Shown here piece by piece: positions 6,967-13,764 of a stretch of DNA of 13,764 nt (its first letter is position 1; each line of letters opens with the position of its first letter). Source of the DNA: Flavobacteriaceae bacterium. GTDB taxonomy: Bacteria > Bacteroidota > Bacteroidia > Flavobacteriales > Flavobacteriaceae. A program made the translations under genes and the position numbers. The notes under the pieces are model-generated. The model was not told where the DNA came from. It saw nothing but the letters and a program-made list of their open reading frames with translations, and did no database searches. The stretch is from contig CANCFZ010000040.1 of NCBI GenBank assembly GCA_947377425.1, positions 1 through 13,764 on the forward strand, given 5' to 3'.

Positions 6967-8393
6967 AAAAAGAAAACTATACTAAAGCACTAAATAATCC
7001 AATATTTAAAATAATTGCGCAAGCGAGTCAAGAACTTAACGTTGAAAGTTATGTAATTGGTGGATTTGTTCGTGATTTTTTATTAGAAAGAGATTTTAAA
7101 AAAGATATTGACATTGTTGCTATTGGTTCAGGAATTGAATTGGCATTGAAAGTTTCTGAACTTATTCCAAACAAACCCAAAGTTCAAGTTTTTAAAAACT
7201 ACGGAACTGCAATGTTAAGATATAGAGAAATTGATATCGAATTTGTAGGTGCACGAAAAGAATCCTATAACCAAGATAGCAGAAATCCGATTGTTGAAAA
7301 TGGCACACTAGAAGACGACCAAAATCGACGTGATTTCACTATAAATGCGTTGGCTTTTTCTTTAAATGAAAACAATTATGGCGAATTAGTTGATCCATTT
7401 AGTGGTTTAGAAGATTTGCAAAATAAAATCATCAAAACACCTTTAAATCCAGATATCACTTATTCTGATGATCCTTTACGAATGCTACGCGGAATTCGTT
7501 TTGCAACCCAATTGAAATTTGAAATTGAAGCACAATCATTGGAAGCAATTTCAAGAAATAATGAACGAATCAAAATCATTTCAGGTGAACGAATTGTGGA
7601 TGAATTGAATAAAATTCTATTGACAGATAAACCATCGATTGGCTTTTTACATTTATACAAAACTGGACTTTTAGATATTATTTTACCCGAATTAACGGCA
7701 TTGAATAACGTTGAAGAAATTGAAGGGCATACACACAAAAACAACTTTTATCACACATTAGAAGTAGTCGATAATATTTGTCCGAATACCGATGATGTTT
7801 GGTTACGTTGGTCAGCATTACTTCACGATATTGGAAAAGCTCCAACCAAAAAATTTAGTAAAAAACAAGGTTGGACATTCCACGGTCATGAGTTTTTAGG
7901 TGGTAAAATGGCGAAGAAAATCTTTGAAAGATTACACATGCCTTTGAATCAAAAAATGAAATTTGTTCAAAAAATGGTGATGATGAGTTCACGACCAATT
8001 GTTTTGGCTGAAGATATTGTAACCGATTCGGCAGTTCGTCGCTTAGTTTTTGACGCAGGAGAAGATGTTGATAATTTAATGACACTTTGTGAAGCAGATA
8101 TAACCACCAAAAACCCAGCAAAATTTAAGAAATATCATAATAATTTTGATATTGTTCGCAAAAAAATAATTGAAGTTGAAGAACGAGATCATGTGAGACA
8201 ATTTCAACCACCAATTTCTGGTGAACAAATTATGGAATTATTTAATTTAAAGCCTTCAAGAGAAATAGGAATGTTAAAAGAAGCGGTTAAAGAAGCTATT
8301 TTGGACGGAAAAATCCCAAATGAATACCAAGCAGCTTATGATTTTGTTTTGGAAAAAGCAAAAAAAATAGGATTAGAAAAAGTAAAAAATTAA
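6960..8393 (+). CDS. cca: CCA tRNA nucleotidyltransferase with HD domain
   Basis: A 477-residue cytoplasmic class II nucleotidyltransferase that builds or repairs the 3' CCA end of tRNAs. YVIGGFVRDFLLE (residues 31-43) is the GG motif, with catalytic D49 and D51 in KKDIDIVAIG. RRDFTINALAF (123-133) and DDPLRMLRGIRFATQL (170-185) are the neck and nucleotide-recognition motifs. An HD phosphohydrolase domain follows, with H265 in FYHTLEVVD and ALLHDIGKAPTK (286-297). The start is GTG: no ATG or TTG lies between the upstream in-frame stop (6930-6932) and the conserved core. That GTG lies inside the right inverted repeat of the GxxExxY cassette. The conserved part seems to begin near YTKALNNPIFKII, so the first residues VAKKEN may be newly acquired. 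Confidence 0.93.
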   Translation: MAKKENYTKALNNPIFKIIAQASQELNVESYVIGGFVRDFLLERDFKKDIDIVAIGSGIELALKVSELIPNKPKVQVFKNYGTAMLRYREIDIEFVGARKESYNQDSRNPIVENGTLEDDQNRRDFTINALAFSLNENNYGELVDPFSGLEDLQNKIIKTPLNPDITYSDDPLRMLRGIRFATQLKFEIEAQSLEAISRNNERIKIISGERIVDELNKILLTDKPSIGFLHLYKTGLLDIILPELTALNNVEEIEGHTHKNNFYHTLEVVDNICPNTDDVWLRWSALLHDIGKAPTKKFSKKQGWTFHGHEFLGGKMAKKIFERLHMPLNQKMKFVQKMVMMSSRPIVLAEDIVTDSAVRRLVFDAGEDVDNLMTLCEADITTKNPAKFKKYHNNFDIVRKKIIEVEERDHVRQFQPPISGEQIMELFNLKPSREIGMLKEAVKEAILDGKIPNEYQAAYDFVLEKAKKIGLEKVKN

Positions 8394-8439
8394 CAAACAG
8401 ATTAACTTTTGTTGAAGTGAAAGTTGACTTTTTGATTCT

Positions 8440-8447
8440 TAATTTTG
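8440..8447 (+). promoter_or_regulatory. -7 promoter box (TAATTTTG) for the heme A synthase gene
   Basis: TAATTTTG matches TAnnTTTG and lies 16 bases before ATG 8464. TTG trinucleotides at 8412-8414 and 8424-8426 are the nearest -33 candidates, but spacers of 25 and 13 bases are not ideal. It separates ctaA transcription from the tRNA genes upstream. Confidence 0.5.
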
Positions 8448-8463
8448 CAAAATATATAAAAAA

Positions 8464-9483
8464 ATGAATAACAATAAATCAGTAATTTACTGGCTACTTT
8501 CAGGTTGTTTTTTAGTGTTTGTAATGGTTGTTGTAGGTGGAATTACGCGACTTACTGGTTCAGGATTGTCAATGACCGATTGGCATTTGGTAACTGATAC
8601 TTTTCCACCACTAACCGAAGCGGCTTGGCAACAAGCTTTTGATGCGTATAAACAATTTCCAGAATACAAATTAGTTAATATTCACAATAACTTTCAACTT
8701 GCCGATTATAAATTCATTTATTTTTGGGAATGGTTTCACCGATTTATTGGACGAATTCTAGGCTTTGTATTCATAATTCCGTTTGTGTATTTTTTGATTA
8801 AGAAAAAACTAGATAATGAAACACTAAAAAAATGTGGAATCCTTTTAGGAATGGGAGCTTTTCAAGGATTTTTAGGATGGTTTATGGTTGCAAGCGGATT
8901 GAAAGACATGCCCGATGTGAGTCATTTTAGACTTGCATTGCACTTAACTTTTGCTTTCATAACATTTGCTTATACACTTTGGGTAGCGTTAGATTTAATT
9001 TATCCAAACAAAACGGAAGTCATTTTACCTTTGAGGAATTTGGCACGTATTACATTGTTTTTTATTTTATTACAAATTATTTACGGAGGATTTGTTGCTG
9101 GCTTGGATGCTGGATTTATTCACAACCATTGGCCATTAATGAGTGACGGACAATTTTTTCATTATAGCATAACTTTAGAAAAAGATACTTGGTTGTTGCG
9201 ATTTACAGAAGGAAAAAGTGGCGTTCAATTTGTACACCGAACTATGGCATATTTTGTAGTAACATTAATAGTATTATTGTTCTTTAAAAGTAAAAAGCAC
9301 CTGCTTTCAAAAGAACAAAAAAGCGGTATTAATGCATTGCTGATTGTCGTATTTTTGCAATTTACTTTAGGAGTTTTGACCTTACTTTACAGTGTTCCTC
9401 TTTGGTTGGGAGTTACACATCAAGCTATGGCATTCTTCCTTTTAGCATCAATAACTTATACTTTACATCGTTTATCAAAATAA
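8464..9483 (+). CDS. ctaA: Heme A synthase (CtaA/COX15 family)
   Basis: A 339-residue integral membrane protein with about eight membrane segments. It oxidises the C8 methyl of heme O to a formyl group, giving heme A for aa3-type cytochrome c oxidases. The signature GGITRLTGSGLSM (residues 25-37) follows the first segment. The four expected heme-ligand histidines are visible: H92 in EWFHR, H160 in LALHLTF (H154 is nearby), H258 in FVHRTMAYF, and H319 in GVTHQAMAF. The two-fold 4+4 helix layout and the length suit the Gram-negative COX15-like type; the first external loop (residues 38-85) is long. ATG 8464 has an A-rich leader. No cytochrome oxidase genes are in the window, so this is a stand-alone maturation gene. 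Confidence 0.94.
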   Translation: MNNNKSVIYWLLSGCFLVFVMVVVGGITRLTGSGLSMTDWHLVTDTFPPLTEAAWQQAFDAYKQFPEYKLVNIHNNFQLADYKFIYFWEWFHRFIGRILGFVFIIPFVYFLIKKKLDNETLKKCGILLGMGAFQGFLGWFMVASGLKDMPDVSHFRLALHLTFAFITFAYTLWVALDLIYPNKTEVILPLRNLARITLFFILLQIIYGGFVAGLDAGFIHNHWPLMSDGQFFHYSITLEKDTWLLRFTEGKSGVQFVHRTMAYFVVTLIVLLFFKSKKHLLSKEQKSGINALLIVVFLQFTLGVLTLLYSVPLWLGVTHQAMAFFLLASITYTLHRLSK

Positions 9484-9524
9484 ATTTCAGACTATATTGT
9501 CGCAGTTCTATTTACTAATGTTTA

Positions 9525-10295
9525 ATGTCAAAACTTACTGCTCAAGATAAATTTCTTGACTTATCCGATTACGGAAGACCTTTTGGAAAATTCCTTGCAA
9601 ATCAACTCAAAAATACTAGGTTCACTCCTATTCATGTTACAATTTTGTTTGGAATTTCAGGTTTAATTGCACTTTATTGCATTTTAAATAATCATTATTT
9701 ATTAGCTGGTTTTTTTATAATTTTGAAATCCGGAATTGATGCTGCCGATGGCGAATTGGCACGGTTAAAGAACAAACCATCCTATGTTGGGCGCTATTTG
9801 GATAGTATTTTTGACATTATTTTAAATTTCTTATTTCTGATGATGATTTGTTATGTTTCCAAAACTACACTTTGGTTAACTATTTTAGCTTTTATCGGAA
9901 TCCAATTGCAAGGAACTTTATACAATTATTACTATGTGATTTTAAGAAATAAATCGGTTGGTGGCGACTCAACAAGCAAAATATTTGAATATAAAGCTCC
10001 CAAAGCTTTACCTGGTGAAGCTCAAAAATCGGTTAATATTTTATTCGGAATTTACTCCGTTGTTTATGGAGGTTTTGATAAAATAATTCATGCCTTAGAC
10101 CCAAATGCTTACAAAGTAAAAAACTTTCCGAATTGGTTTATGACGCTACTTTCACTTTATGGATTGGGATTTCAATTGCTAATTATTGCGATAATGTTAC
10201 CTTTAGGTTGGATTGAATATATCGTACCGTTTTTTATAGCTTACACGTTGTTGGTTTATGTTTTAATAGGAATTCGGAAGGTTTATTTGAAATAA
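9525..10295 (+). CDS. CDP-alcohol phosphatidyltransferase family membrane enzyme
   Basis: A 256-residue inner-membrane protein with a complete CDP-alcohol phosphotransferase signature D-x2-D-G-x2-A-R-x8-G-x3-D-x3-D. The residues are D72, D75, G76, A79, R80, G89, D93 and D97, which bind two metal ions and the CDP moiety. About five to six hydrophobic segments flank it. A soluble stretch at about 145-195 separates the catalytic part from the last two segments. Family knowledge: these enzymes join a CDP-activated lipid or alcohol to a hydroxyl acceptor, as in phospholipid head-group synthesis. The substrate here (for example inositol-phosphate, glycerol-phosphate or choline-type) cannot be decided. 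It lies 41 bases after ctaA and probably shares its transcript. ATG 9525 is chosen; an ATG at 9518 is out of frame. Confidence 0.87.
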   Translation: MSKLTAQDKFLDLSDYGRPFGKFLANQLKNTRFTPIHVTILFGISGLIALYCILNNHYLLAGFFIILKSGIDAADGELARLKNKPSYVGRYLDSIFDIILNFLFLMMICYVSKTTLWLTILAFIGIQLQGTLYNYYYVILRNKSVGGDSTSKIFEYKAPKALPGEAQKSVNILFGIYSVVYGGFDKIIHALDPNAYKVKNFPNWFMTLLSLYGLGFQLLIIAIMLPLGWIEYIVPFFIAYTLLVYVLIGIRKVYLK

Positions 10296-10335
10296 AATCA
10301 AACTAAATTAGTACGCGAAAGTGTTTTGAGCTGCG

Positions 10336-10373
10336 AAAATAATGATATATAAAAGATGTTATATCATTATTTT
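10336..10373. terminator. Perfect 14-bp inverted repeat, likely bidirectional terminator
   Basis: AAAATAATGATATA (10336-10349) pairs perfectly with 10360-10373 across a 10-base loop. It lies between convergent genes, and its right arm runs into the permease stop codon (10372-10374). The A and T runs at the ends suit termination in both directions, but the stem is almost all A-T, so it would be a weak terminator. Confidence 0.55.
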
Positions 10374-12051
10374 ATGCCTTGTTTCTATTTAATTTGCTGT
10401 TTTTATATCCATAAAAAAAATAAAAAATTAACCCAATAATTAACCAACAGCCGAACCACATCCAGTTTGAAACAGCCATTCCTGTTAATAAATAACAACA
10501 AGAAACCAAACCTAAAAGTGGAATAAGTGATAAGTTTTTTATGAAAGATAAAATCATCATGGCTACACAAACTAATAAGAAAACTAACATTGGAAGATTT
10601 GTCGCCATTTTTCCTTCAGAAAAATCAAAAATATCAATAAAAAAAGCAGGTACATATTTTAGTGTTAATGCTGAACCTATAATCACCAACAAAGGAAAAA
10701 TATACTTAGAATTCACATACGGAATTCTAAATTTTCCTTTAGTCGCTCTTTCTTCAAGTTCAGATTCACTTTGTGGAGAAAGCATCAAAACACCACCACA
10801 AACCAATACAAAAGCAAACAAAGTTCCGATTGAAGTAAAATCCAAAACAAAGTTTTCATCAGTAAAAAATATAGGAATTCCAACAACCAAACCTGTTACA
10901 ATAGTTGCAAATCCTGGTGTTTTATATTTTGGATGAATTTCAGAAAATTTCTTTGGCATTAATCCATCTCGGCTCATGGTCATCCAAATTCTAGGCTGAC
11001 CCATTTGGAAAACCAACAAAACACTAGTCATTGCAACAACCGCTGCTATTGAAACAATAAATAACATCCATTTTACACCTTTTAATGCAAAAATTTCGGC
11101 CAATGGATCACTAACTCCAAGCAACTGATAAGAAACCATTCCAGTAATTACCAATGCTAAAACAATGAAAACAATCGTACAAATTACCAATGAATAAATC
11201 ATTCCTTTGGGTAAATCACGTTGCGGGTTTTTACTTTCTTCTGCTAAAGTTGAAACTGCATCAAAACCAATATAAGCAAAGAAAACTGCCGAAACACCTC
11301 CCATTACACCACTAAAACCATTAGGCATAAATGGCGTCCAGTTATCAATATCAATATAAAAAGCTCCTACAACAATAACCAATGCAATAATCACTAACTT
11401 AATATAGACCATTACATTACTAAAGTTTTTAGATTCTTTTGTACCACGATAAACCAAATAAGTTATTAGCAAATTGATTACAACTGCAGGCAAATCGAAA
11501 ATTATTTTTAATCCACCAAAAACAGGTGCATTATTCCAAGCCATCAAACCTTCTGTGCCTTTATTAGCAATAAACGCATCTTGTGCCGATTTGTAATTTA
11601 TTGTTAGCCATTCTGGTAAATGAAGTCCAAAAGTTTCTAGTAAATTGGTGAAATACCCACTCCATGAAAAAGCAATATAAATATTTCCTATAGAATATTC
11701 CATAATTAATGCCCAACCAATAATCCAGGCAAAAATTTCTCCAAAAGAAACATAAGCATAAGTGTATGCACTACCTGAAACAGGAACTCGGGAAGCAAAT
11801 TCTGCATAACACATAGCTGTAAATCCGCAAGCAATAGCACACATAATATACAATAAAACTACAGCTGGACCACCTGAAAAACAAGCATTTCCTATTGCAC
11901 TAAAAGTTCCTCCGCCTATAATGGCTGCAATTCCAAAAAAAGTTAAATCTTTAACTGTTAATACTTTATTTAATCCTGCATGTTCACCATCACCGCCTTC
12001 TTGAACAATTGCTTTTGTTGATTTTTTTCTGAATAAATTTGAAAAATTCAT
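10372..12051 (-). CDS. APC superfamily amino acid permease (cationic amino acid transporter-like)
   Basis: A 559-residue inner-membrane transporter with roughly 12-14 membrane segments. A cytoplasmic N-terminus of about 35 residues precedes KDLTFFGIAAIIGGGTF (residues 34-50), the first APC helix with its unwound glycine motif (here GGGTF, where GTGIF or GAGIF is common). CYAEFASRVPVSGSAYTYAY then resembles the CAT (2.A.3.3) branch, as does FGEIFAWIIGWALIMEY after it. The helix with FFAYIGFDAVSTLAEESKNP is the conserved substrate-gate region. A long loop (about residues 140-185, GLHLPEWLTINYK onward) faces the periplasm. It would take up amino acids by proton or cation coupling; specificity is not readable. 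It is monocistronic, transcribed convergently to the CDP-alcohol gene and divergently from the peroxiredoxin. Confidence 0.89.
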   Translation of the reverse strand: MNFSNLFRKKSTKAIVQEGGDGEHAGLNKVLTVKDLTFFGIAAIIGGGTFSAIGNACFSGGPAVVLLYIMCAIACGFTAMCYAEFASRVPVSGSAYTYAYVSFGEIFAWIIGWALIMEYSIGNIYIAFSWSGYFTNLLETFGLHLPEWLTINYKSAQDAFIANKGTEGLMAWNNAPVFGGLKIIFDLPAVVINLLITYLVYRGTKESKNFSNVMVYIKLVIIALVIVVGAFYIDIDNWTPFMPNGFSGVMGGVSAVFFAYIGFDAVSTLAEESKNPQRDLPKGMIYSLVICTIVFIVLALVITGMVSYQLLGVSDPLAEIFALKGVKWMLFIVSIAAVVAMTSVLLVFQMGQPRIWMTMSRDGLMPKKFSEIHPKYKTPGFATIVTGLVVGIPIFFTDENFVLDFTSIGTLFAFVLVCGGVLMLSPQSESELEERATKGKFRIPYVNSKYIFPLLVIIGSALTLKYVPAFFIDIFDFSEGKMATNLPMLVFLLVCVAMMILSFIKNLSLIPLLGLVSCCYLLTGMAVSNWMWFGCWLIIGLIFYFFYGYKNSKLNRNKA

Positions 12052-12090
12052 ATATTTTGCTTATATTTAATCTTGTTTGTTTTGTAAAAA

Positions 12091-12098
12091 CAAATATA
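12091..12098 (-). promoter_or_regulatory. -7 promoter box (TATATTTG) for the permease gene
   Basis: On the minus strand this reads TATATTTG, an exact TAnnTTTG match about 40 bases before the permease ATG. No TTG at a proper -33 distance was seen. The roughly 200-base divergent region 12052-12251 is extremely AT-rich and otherwise shows only the opposing promoter at 12208. Confidence 0.55.
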
Positions 12099-12207
12099 GC
12101 ATAATATTGCTTGCTTTTAAAAAAATATAAAACTCAAACAATAACCAAAAACTATCATTTAATAAAAATATATAATTAAAAATAATATATAAAATGATTT
12201 AAGTAGG

Positions 12208-12215
12208 TAAATTTG
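12208..12215 (+). promoter_or_regulatory. -7 promoter box (TAAATTTG) for the peroxiredoxin gene
   Basis: TAAATTTG matches TAnnTTTG and gives a leader of about 30 bases to ATG 12252. The box overlaps an in-frame TTG at 12213 that extends the reading frame, which argues against that TTG being the start. No clear -33 TTG is seen, which may mean activator-dependent transcription (inference). Confidence 0.55.
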
Positions 12216-12251
12216 CAAAAGAAAATAATTATTAACTTAAAATTATATACA

Positions 12252-12887
12252 ATGTCATTAGTAGGAAAAAAATTCCCAAACATCACAGTCGATGCTATCT
12301 CATTCATGGGAGATAACTTAAGAATTAACGTTCTTGATGAAGCAATTAAAAACAAGAAAAAAGTAGTATTGTTCTGGTATCCAAAAGATTTTACTTTTGT
12401 TTGTCCAACAGAATTACACGCTTTTCAAGCAGCATTACAAGATTTTGAAAAAAGAAATACTATGGTAATTGGTGCTTCTTGTGATACTAACGAAGTGCAC
12501 TTTGCGTGGTTAAATACTCCAAAAAACAATGGTGGAATTGAAGGTGTTACCTATCCAATTTTAGCTGATACTACTCGAAACTTAGCTGCTGCGTTAGAAA
12601 TTCTTGATGCAGAATGGGTTTATGATGAAGAATTAAATGACGACATATTAGAAGGTTCTAATGTAACTTTTAGAGCTACTTATTTAATTGATGAAGAAGG
12701 AAAAATTTTCCACGAAAGTGTAAACGATATGCCATTAGGCAGAAACGTTGCTGAGTACTTACGTTTAGTAGATGCTTATACTCACGTTCAAACTAAAGGT
12801 GAAGTTTGTCCTGCAAACTGGGAAGAAGGAAAAGACGCTATGAGTGCTGATAGAAATAGTACGGCTTCTTATTTGTCATCGCACTAA
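12252..12887 (+). CDS. Typical 2-Cys peroxiredoxin (AhpC/Prx1 family)
   Basis: A 211-residue cytosolic thiol peroxidase that reduces H2O2, organic peroxides and possibly peroxynitrite. The active site is WYPKDFTFVCPTE, with the PxxxTxxC residues P44, T48 and peroxidatic C51. The resolving cysteine is C186 in GEVCPANW; a further C77 lies in GASCDTNEV. The GGLG motif of oxidation-sensitive enzymes reads GGIE here, and there is no C-terminal YF helix, so it is predicted to resist over-oxidation. An acidic stretch (WVYDEELNDDILEGSN) precedes TFRATYLID; from memory this is usual in Bacteroidota homologues. ATG 12252 is chosen because the upstream TTG is part of the promoter. The thioredoxin gene 81 bases downstream is the likely reductant. 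Confidence 0.92.
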   Translation: MSLVGKKFPNITVDAISFMGDNLRINVLDEAIKNKKKVVLFWYPKDFTFVCPTELHAFQAALQDFEKRNTMVIGASCDTNEVHFAWLNTPKNNGGIEGVTYPILADTTRNLAAALEILDAEWVYDEELNDDILEGSNVTFRATYLIDEEGKIFHESVNDMPLGRNVAEYLRLVDAYTHVQTKGEVCPANWEEGKDAMSADRNSTASYLSSH

Positions 12888-12897
12888 TAAATAATTT

Positions 12898-12952
12898 GTC
12901 ACACTGAGCACAGTCGAAATTCTCCCAAGTTTGCGATTGTGCTTGAAGTGAC
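12898..12952. repeat. REP-like imperfect hairpin between prx and trx
   Basis: The left arm GTCACACTGAGCACAGTCGAA (12898-12918, shown without its last base: GTCACACTGAGCACAGTCGA) pairs with 12932-12952 at 15 of 21 positions around a 13-base loop. It is much richer in G and C than its surroundings. The word CTGAGCRCAGTCGAA is, from memory, a frequent intergenic dispersed repeat in Flavobacteriia. The hairpin could stabilise the upstream mRNA or lower read-through to the thioredoxin gene. Confidence 0.65.
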
Positions 12953-12968
12953 ATTTAAAAAAAAAGTT

Positions 12969-13277
12969 ATGTATCAAGAAATAGAAAAAGATAATTTAGC
13001 CGAAATAGTAGCTGCCAATAAAGTAGTAATAGTTCAGTTTGCTGCATCATGGTGTGGAAACTGTAAAATAATGAAACCAAAATTCAAAATGTTAGCTTCT
13101 CAAAACGAAAGTATTCCTTTTGTTATTGTAGATGCAGAATTATTTTCAGAATCAAGAAAATTAGCAAAAGTGGATAATTTACCAACTTTTGCAACTTTTA
13201 AAGACGGAGTATTAGTAAATCAAACTCAAACTAACAAAGCCGAAGTATTAGCAGAGTTGGTTGCAGAAGTAGTATAA
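12969..13277 (+). CDS. Thioredoxin family protein with WCGNC active site
   Basis: A 102-residue cytosolic thioredoxin fold. The redox centre is FAASWCGNCKIMKPKF, with C29 and C32. Position 31 is Asn in place of the Pro of classical WCGPC thioredoxins, which normally shifts redox potential. The cis-proline is P72 in NLPTFATF. No signal peptide is present. The frame opens earlier at GTG 12939, but that codon lies inside the hairpin repeat, so ATG 12969, preceded by an A-rich leader, is chosen. Downstream of the 2-Cys peroxiredoxin and upstream of a DUF6952-like gene, it most likely recycles that peroxiredoxin. The reductase that serves it is not in the window. Confidence 0.91.
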   Translation: MYQEIEKDNLAEIVAANKVVIVQFAASWCGNCKIMKPKFKMLASQNESIPFVIVDAELFSESRKLAKVDNLPTFATFKDGVLVNQTQTNKAEVLAELVAEVV

Positions 13278-13313
13278 ATTATTAAAGAGAATGCTTAGTG
13301 CCTCACAAAAACT

Positions 13314-13571
13314 ATGAAATTACCAGTAATAAAACACCTGACTCAATTTATTGAAAATAATGATCAAGATTATCTAATAGAAACTATTGAAGTTCTTGAA
13401 AACCTAACCGAAATTCCGTCACTAAAAGAGGAAGAATTGGAAGTTATTGGAGAATTAATTTCTAATATGTATGGTGCATTAGAAGTAAACAAAATGATAA
13501 AAGAAGGCAAAGACAAGAAAACAGCTTTGAATGATTTTATGAAACGGGTGCTAGGTTCGATTGATAAGTAA
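13314..13571 (+). CDS. Small conserved protein, DUF6952-like
   Basis: An 85-residue acidic, helix-rich soluble protein without cysteines, signal or membrane segments. It starts KLPVIKHLTQFIENNDQDY, then has a leucine/glutamate-rich helical middle (IEVLENLTEIPSLKEEELEVIGELI) and the block NMYGALEVNKMIKEGKDKK. From memory this is the DUF6952 family, found in Bacteroidota directly after peroxiredoxin and thioredoxin genes. No biochemical role is known to me. The conserved position suggests a partner or regulator of the peroxide-reducing pair, which is inference. It lies 36 bases after the thioredoxin gene and is followed by a strong terminator. Confidence 0.82.
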   Translation: MKLPVIKHLTQFIENNDQDYLIETIEVLENLTEIPSLKEEELEVIGELISNMYGALEVNKMIKEGKDKKTALNDFMKRVLGSIDK

Positions 13572-13583
13572 ATTAATTATTAT

Positions 13584-13625
13584 AAAAAAAAACGTCTTGT
13601 ATAAAATTACAAGACGTTTTTTTTT
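13584..13625. terminator. Strong bidirectional intrinsic terminator
   Basis: A perfect 17-bp stem pairs 13584-13600 with 13609-13625: a run of nine A, core CGTCTTGT, an 8-base loop, ACAAGACG, and nine T. With A and T tracts on both sides it can end transcription from either direction. It closes the peroxiredoxin operon and probably a converging minus-strand gene. Confidence 0.92.
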
Positions 13626-13764
13626 ATATGATAAAATTATAAGCTCCGAATTGTTTCAAATTCAATTTACAAATAGAGAAATTAACATTATTAGTTGGGT
13701 TACTAAATTTTTTTTTATCCCTTTTAATTCGCATTCCTAACTTAATGAGTTTTTTTATCCTTTT
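13624..13764 (-). CDS. Possible 3' end of an unidentified minus-strand gene, cut by window edge
   Basis: The minus strand is open for 46 codons from the window end to a TAA at 13624-13626, which abuts the bidirectional terminator as a gene end would. The reading is very basic at first (KRIKKLIKLGMRIKRDKKKF), then ends in a tail rich in Asn and Phe (NNVNFSICKLNLKQFGAYNF). I do not recognise the family. In DNA this AT-rich an open frame of this length is uncommon but not rare, and two A-rich direct repeats make up much of its start. The alternative is plain non-coding sequence. Confidence 0.4.
   Translation of the reverse strand, partial: KRIKKLIKLGMRIKRDKKKFSNPTNNVNFSICKLNLKQFGAYNFII

Noticed and set aside
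6525..6985. Target-site duplication flanking the inverted repeats
   Set aside because: Both flanks are A-rich (AAAAATTTT on the left, AAAAAAGAAAA on the right) but no convincing identical direct repeat is present.
7460..8121. Two minus-strand open frames inside the CCA-adding enzyme gene
   Set aside because: They lie across the conserved neck and HD-domain coding region of cca and are shadows of it.
10541..10936. 131-codon plus-strand open frame inside the permease
   Set aside because: It is antisense to conserved membrane segments of the APC permease, has a Lys/Thr-rich low-complexity reading and no recognisable domain.
12939..12968. Upstream GTG start for the thioredoxin
   Set aside because: It lies in the right arm of the hairpin repeat; ATG 12969 gives the normal thioredoxin length.
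13700..13764. Repeat pair TTTTTTTATCC(C)TTTT as a possible array
   Set aside because: Only two copies, with unequal length and low complexity; no spacer regularity, so not CRISPR-like.

Overview
The window is very AT-rich and reads as a chromosomal segment of a flavobacterium (Bacteroidota, Flavobacterium-like). The pointers are TAnnTTTG -7 promoter boxes, A-rich leaders without Shine-Dalgarno sites, a CtaA-type heme A synthase, and a peroxiredoxin / WCGNC thioredoxin / DUF6952-like block of a kind I recall from this phylum. The genus is inferred from recall of protein families, not from a search.

Layout. (1) 1-333, minus strand: N-terminal part of a polysaccharide deacetylase, cut by the window edge. 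(2) 400-5974, plus strand: a tight surface-glycan operon starting from a promoter at 371-378. It holds a WaaE/KdtX-like GT2, a rhamnosyltransferase-like GT2, a poorly recognised GT-B-like protein, a second rhamnosyltransferase-like GT2, an FkbM methyltransferase and an OafA-like O-acyltransferase. Together these would build and decorate an O-antigen, capsule or other surface polysaccharide. (3) 5971-8393: two tRNA-maturation genes, a TsaC/Sua5-type threonylcarbamoyl-AMP synthase overlapping the acyltransferase stop, and a CCA-adding enzyme. Between them sits a 427-bp cassette: a GxxExxY (PDDEXK-like) gene bounded by 20-bp inverted repeats that match at 19 of 20 positions. The right repeat carries the GTG start codon of the CCA-adding enzyme. 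(4) 8464-10295: heme A synthase from its own promoter, then a CDP-alcohol phosphatidyltransferase. (5) 10336-10373: a perfect 14-bp stem between convergent genes, then a minus-strand APC/CAT-type amino acid permease (10372-12051). (6) 12252-13571: 2-Cys peroxiredoxin, a dispersed-repeat-like hairpin, thioredoxin and a small DUF6952-like protein, closed by a strong bidirectional terminator (13584-13625). (7) 13624-13764, minus strand: a possible 3' end of a further gene running off the window.

The most unusual item is the inverted-repeat-bounded GxxExxY cassette. It has no transposase, sits within an apparent tRNA-maturation gene pair, and appears to have supplied the downstream gene with its start codon. 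No tRNA or rRNA genes, CRISPR arrays or canonical insertion sequences were seen.
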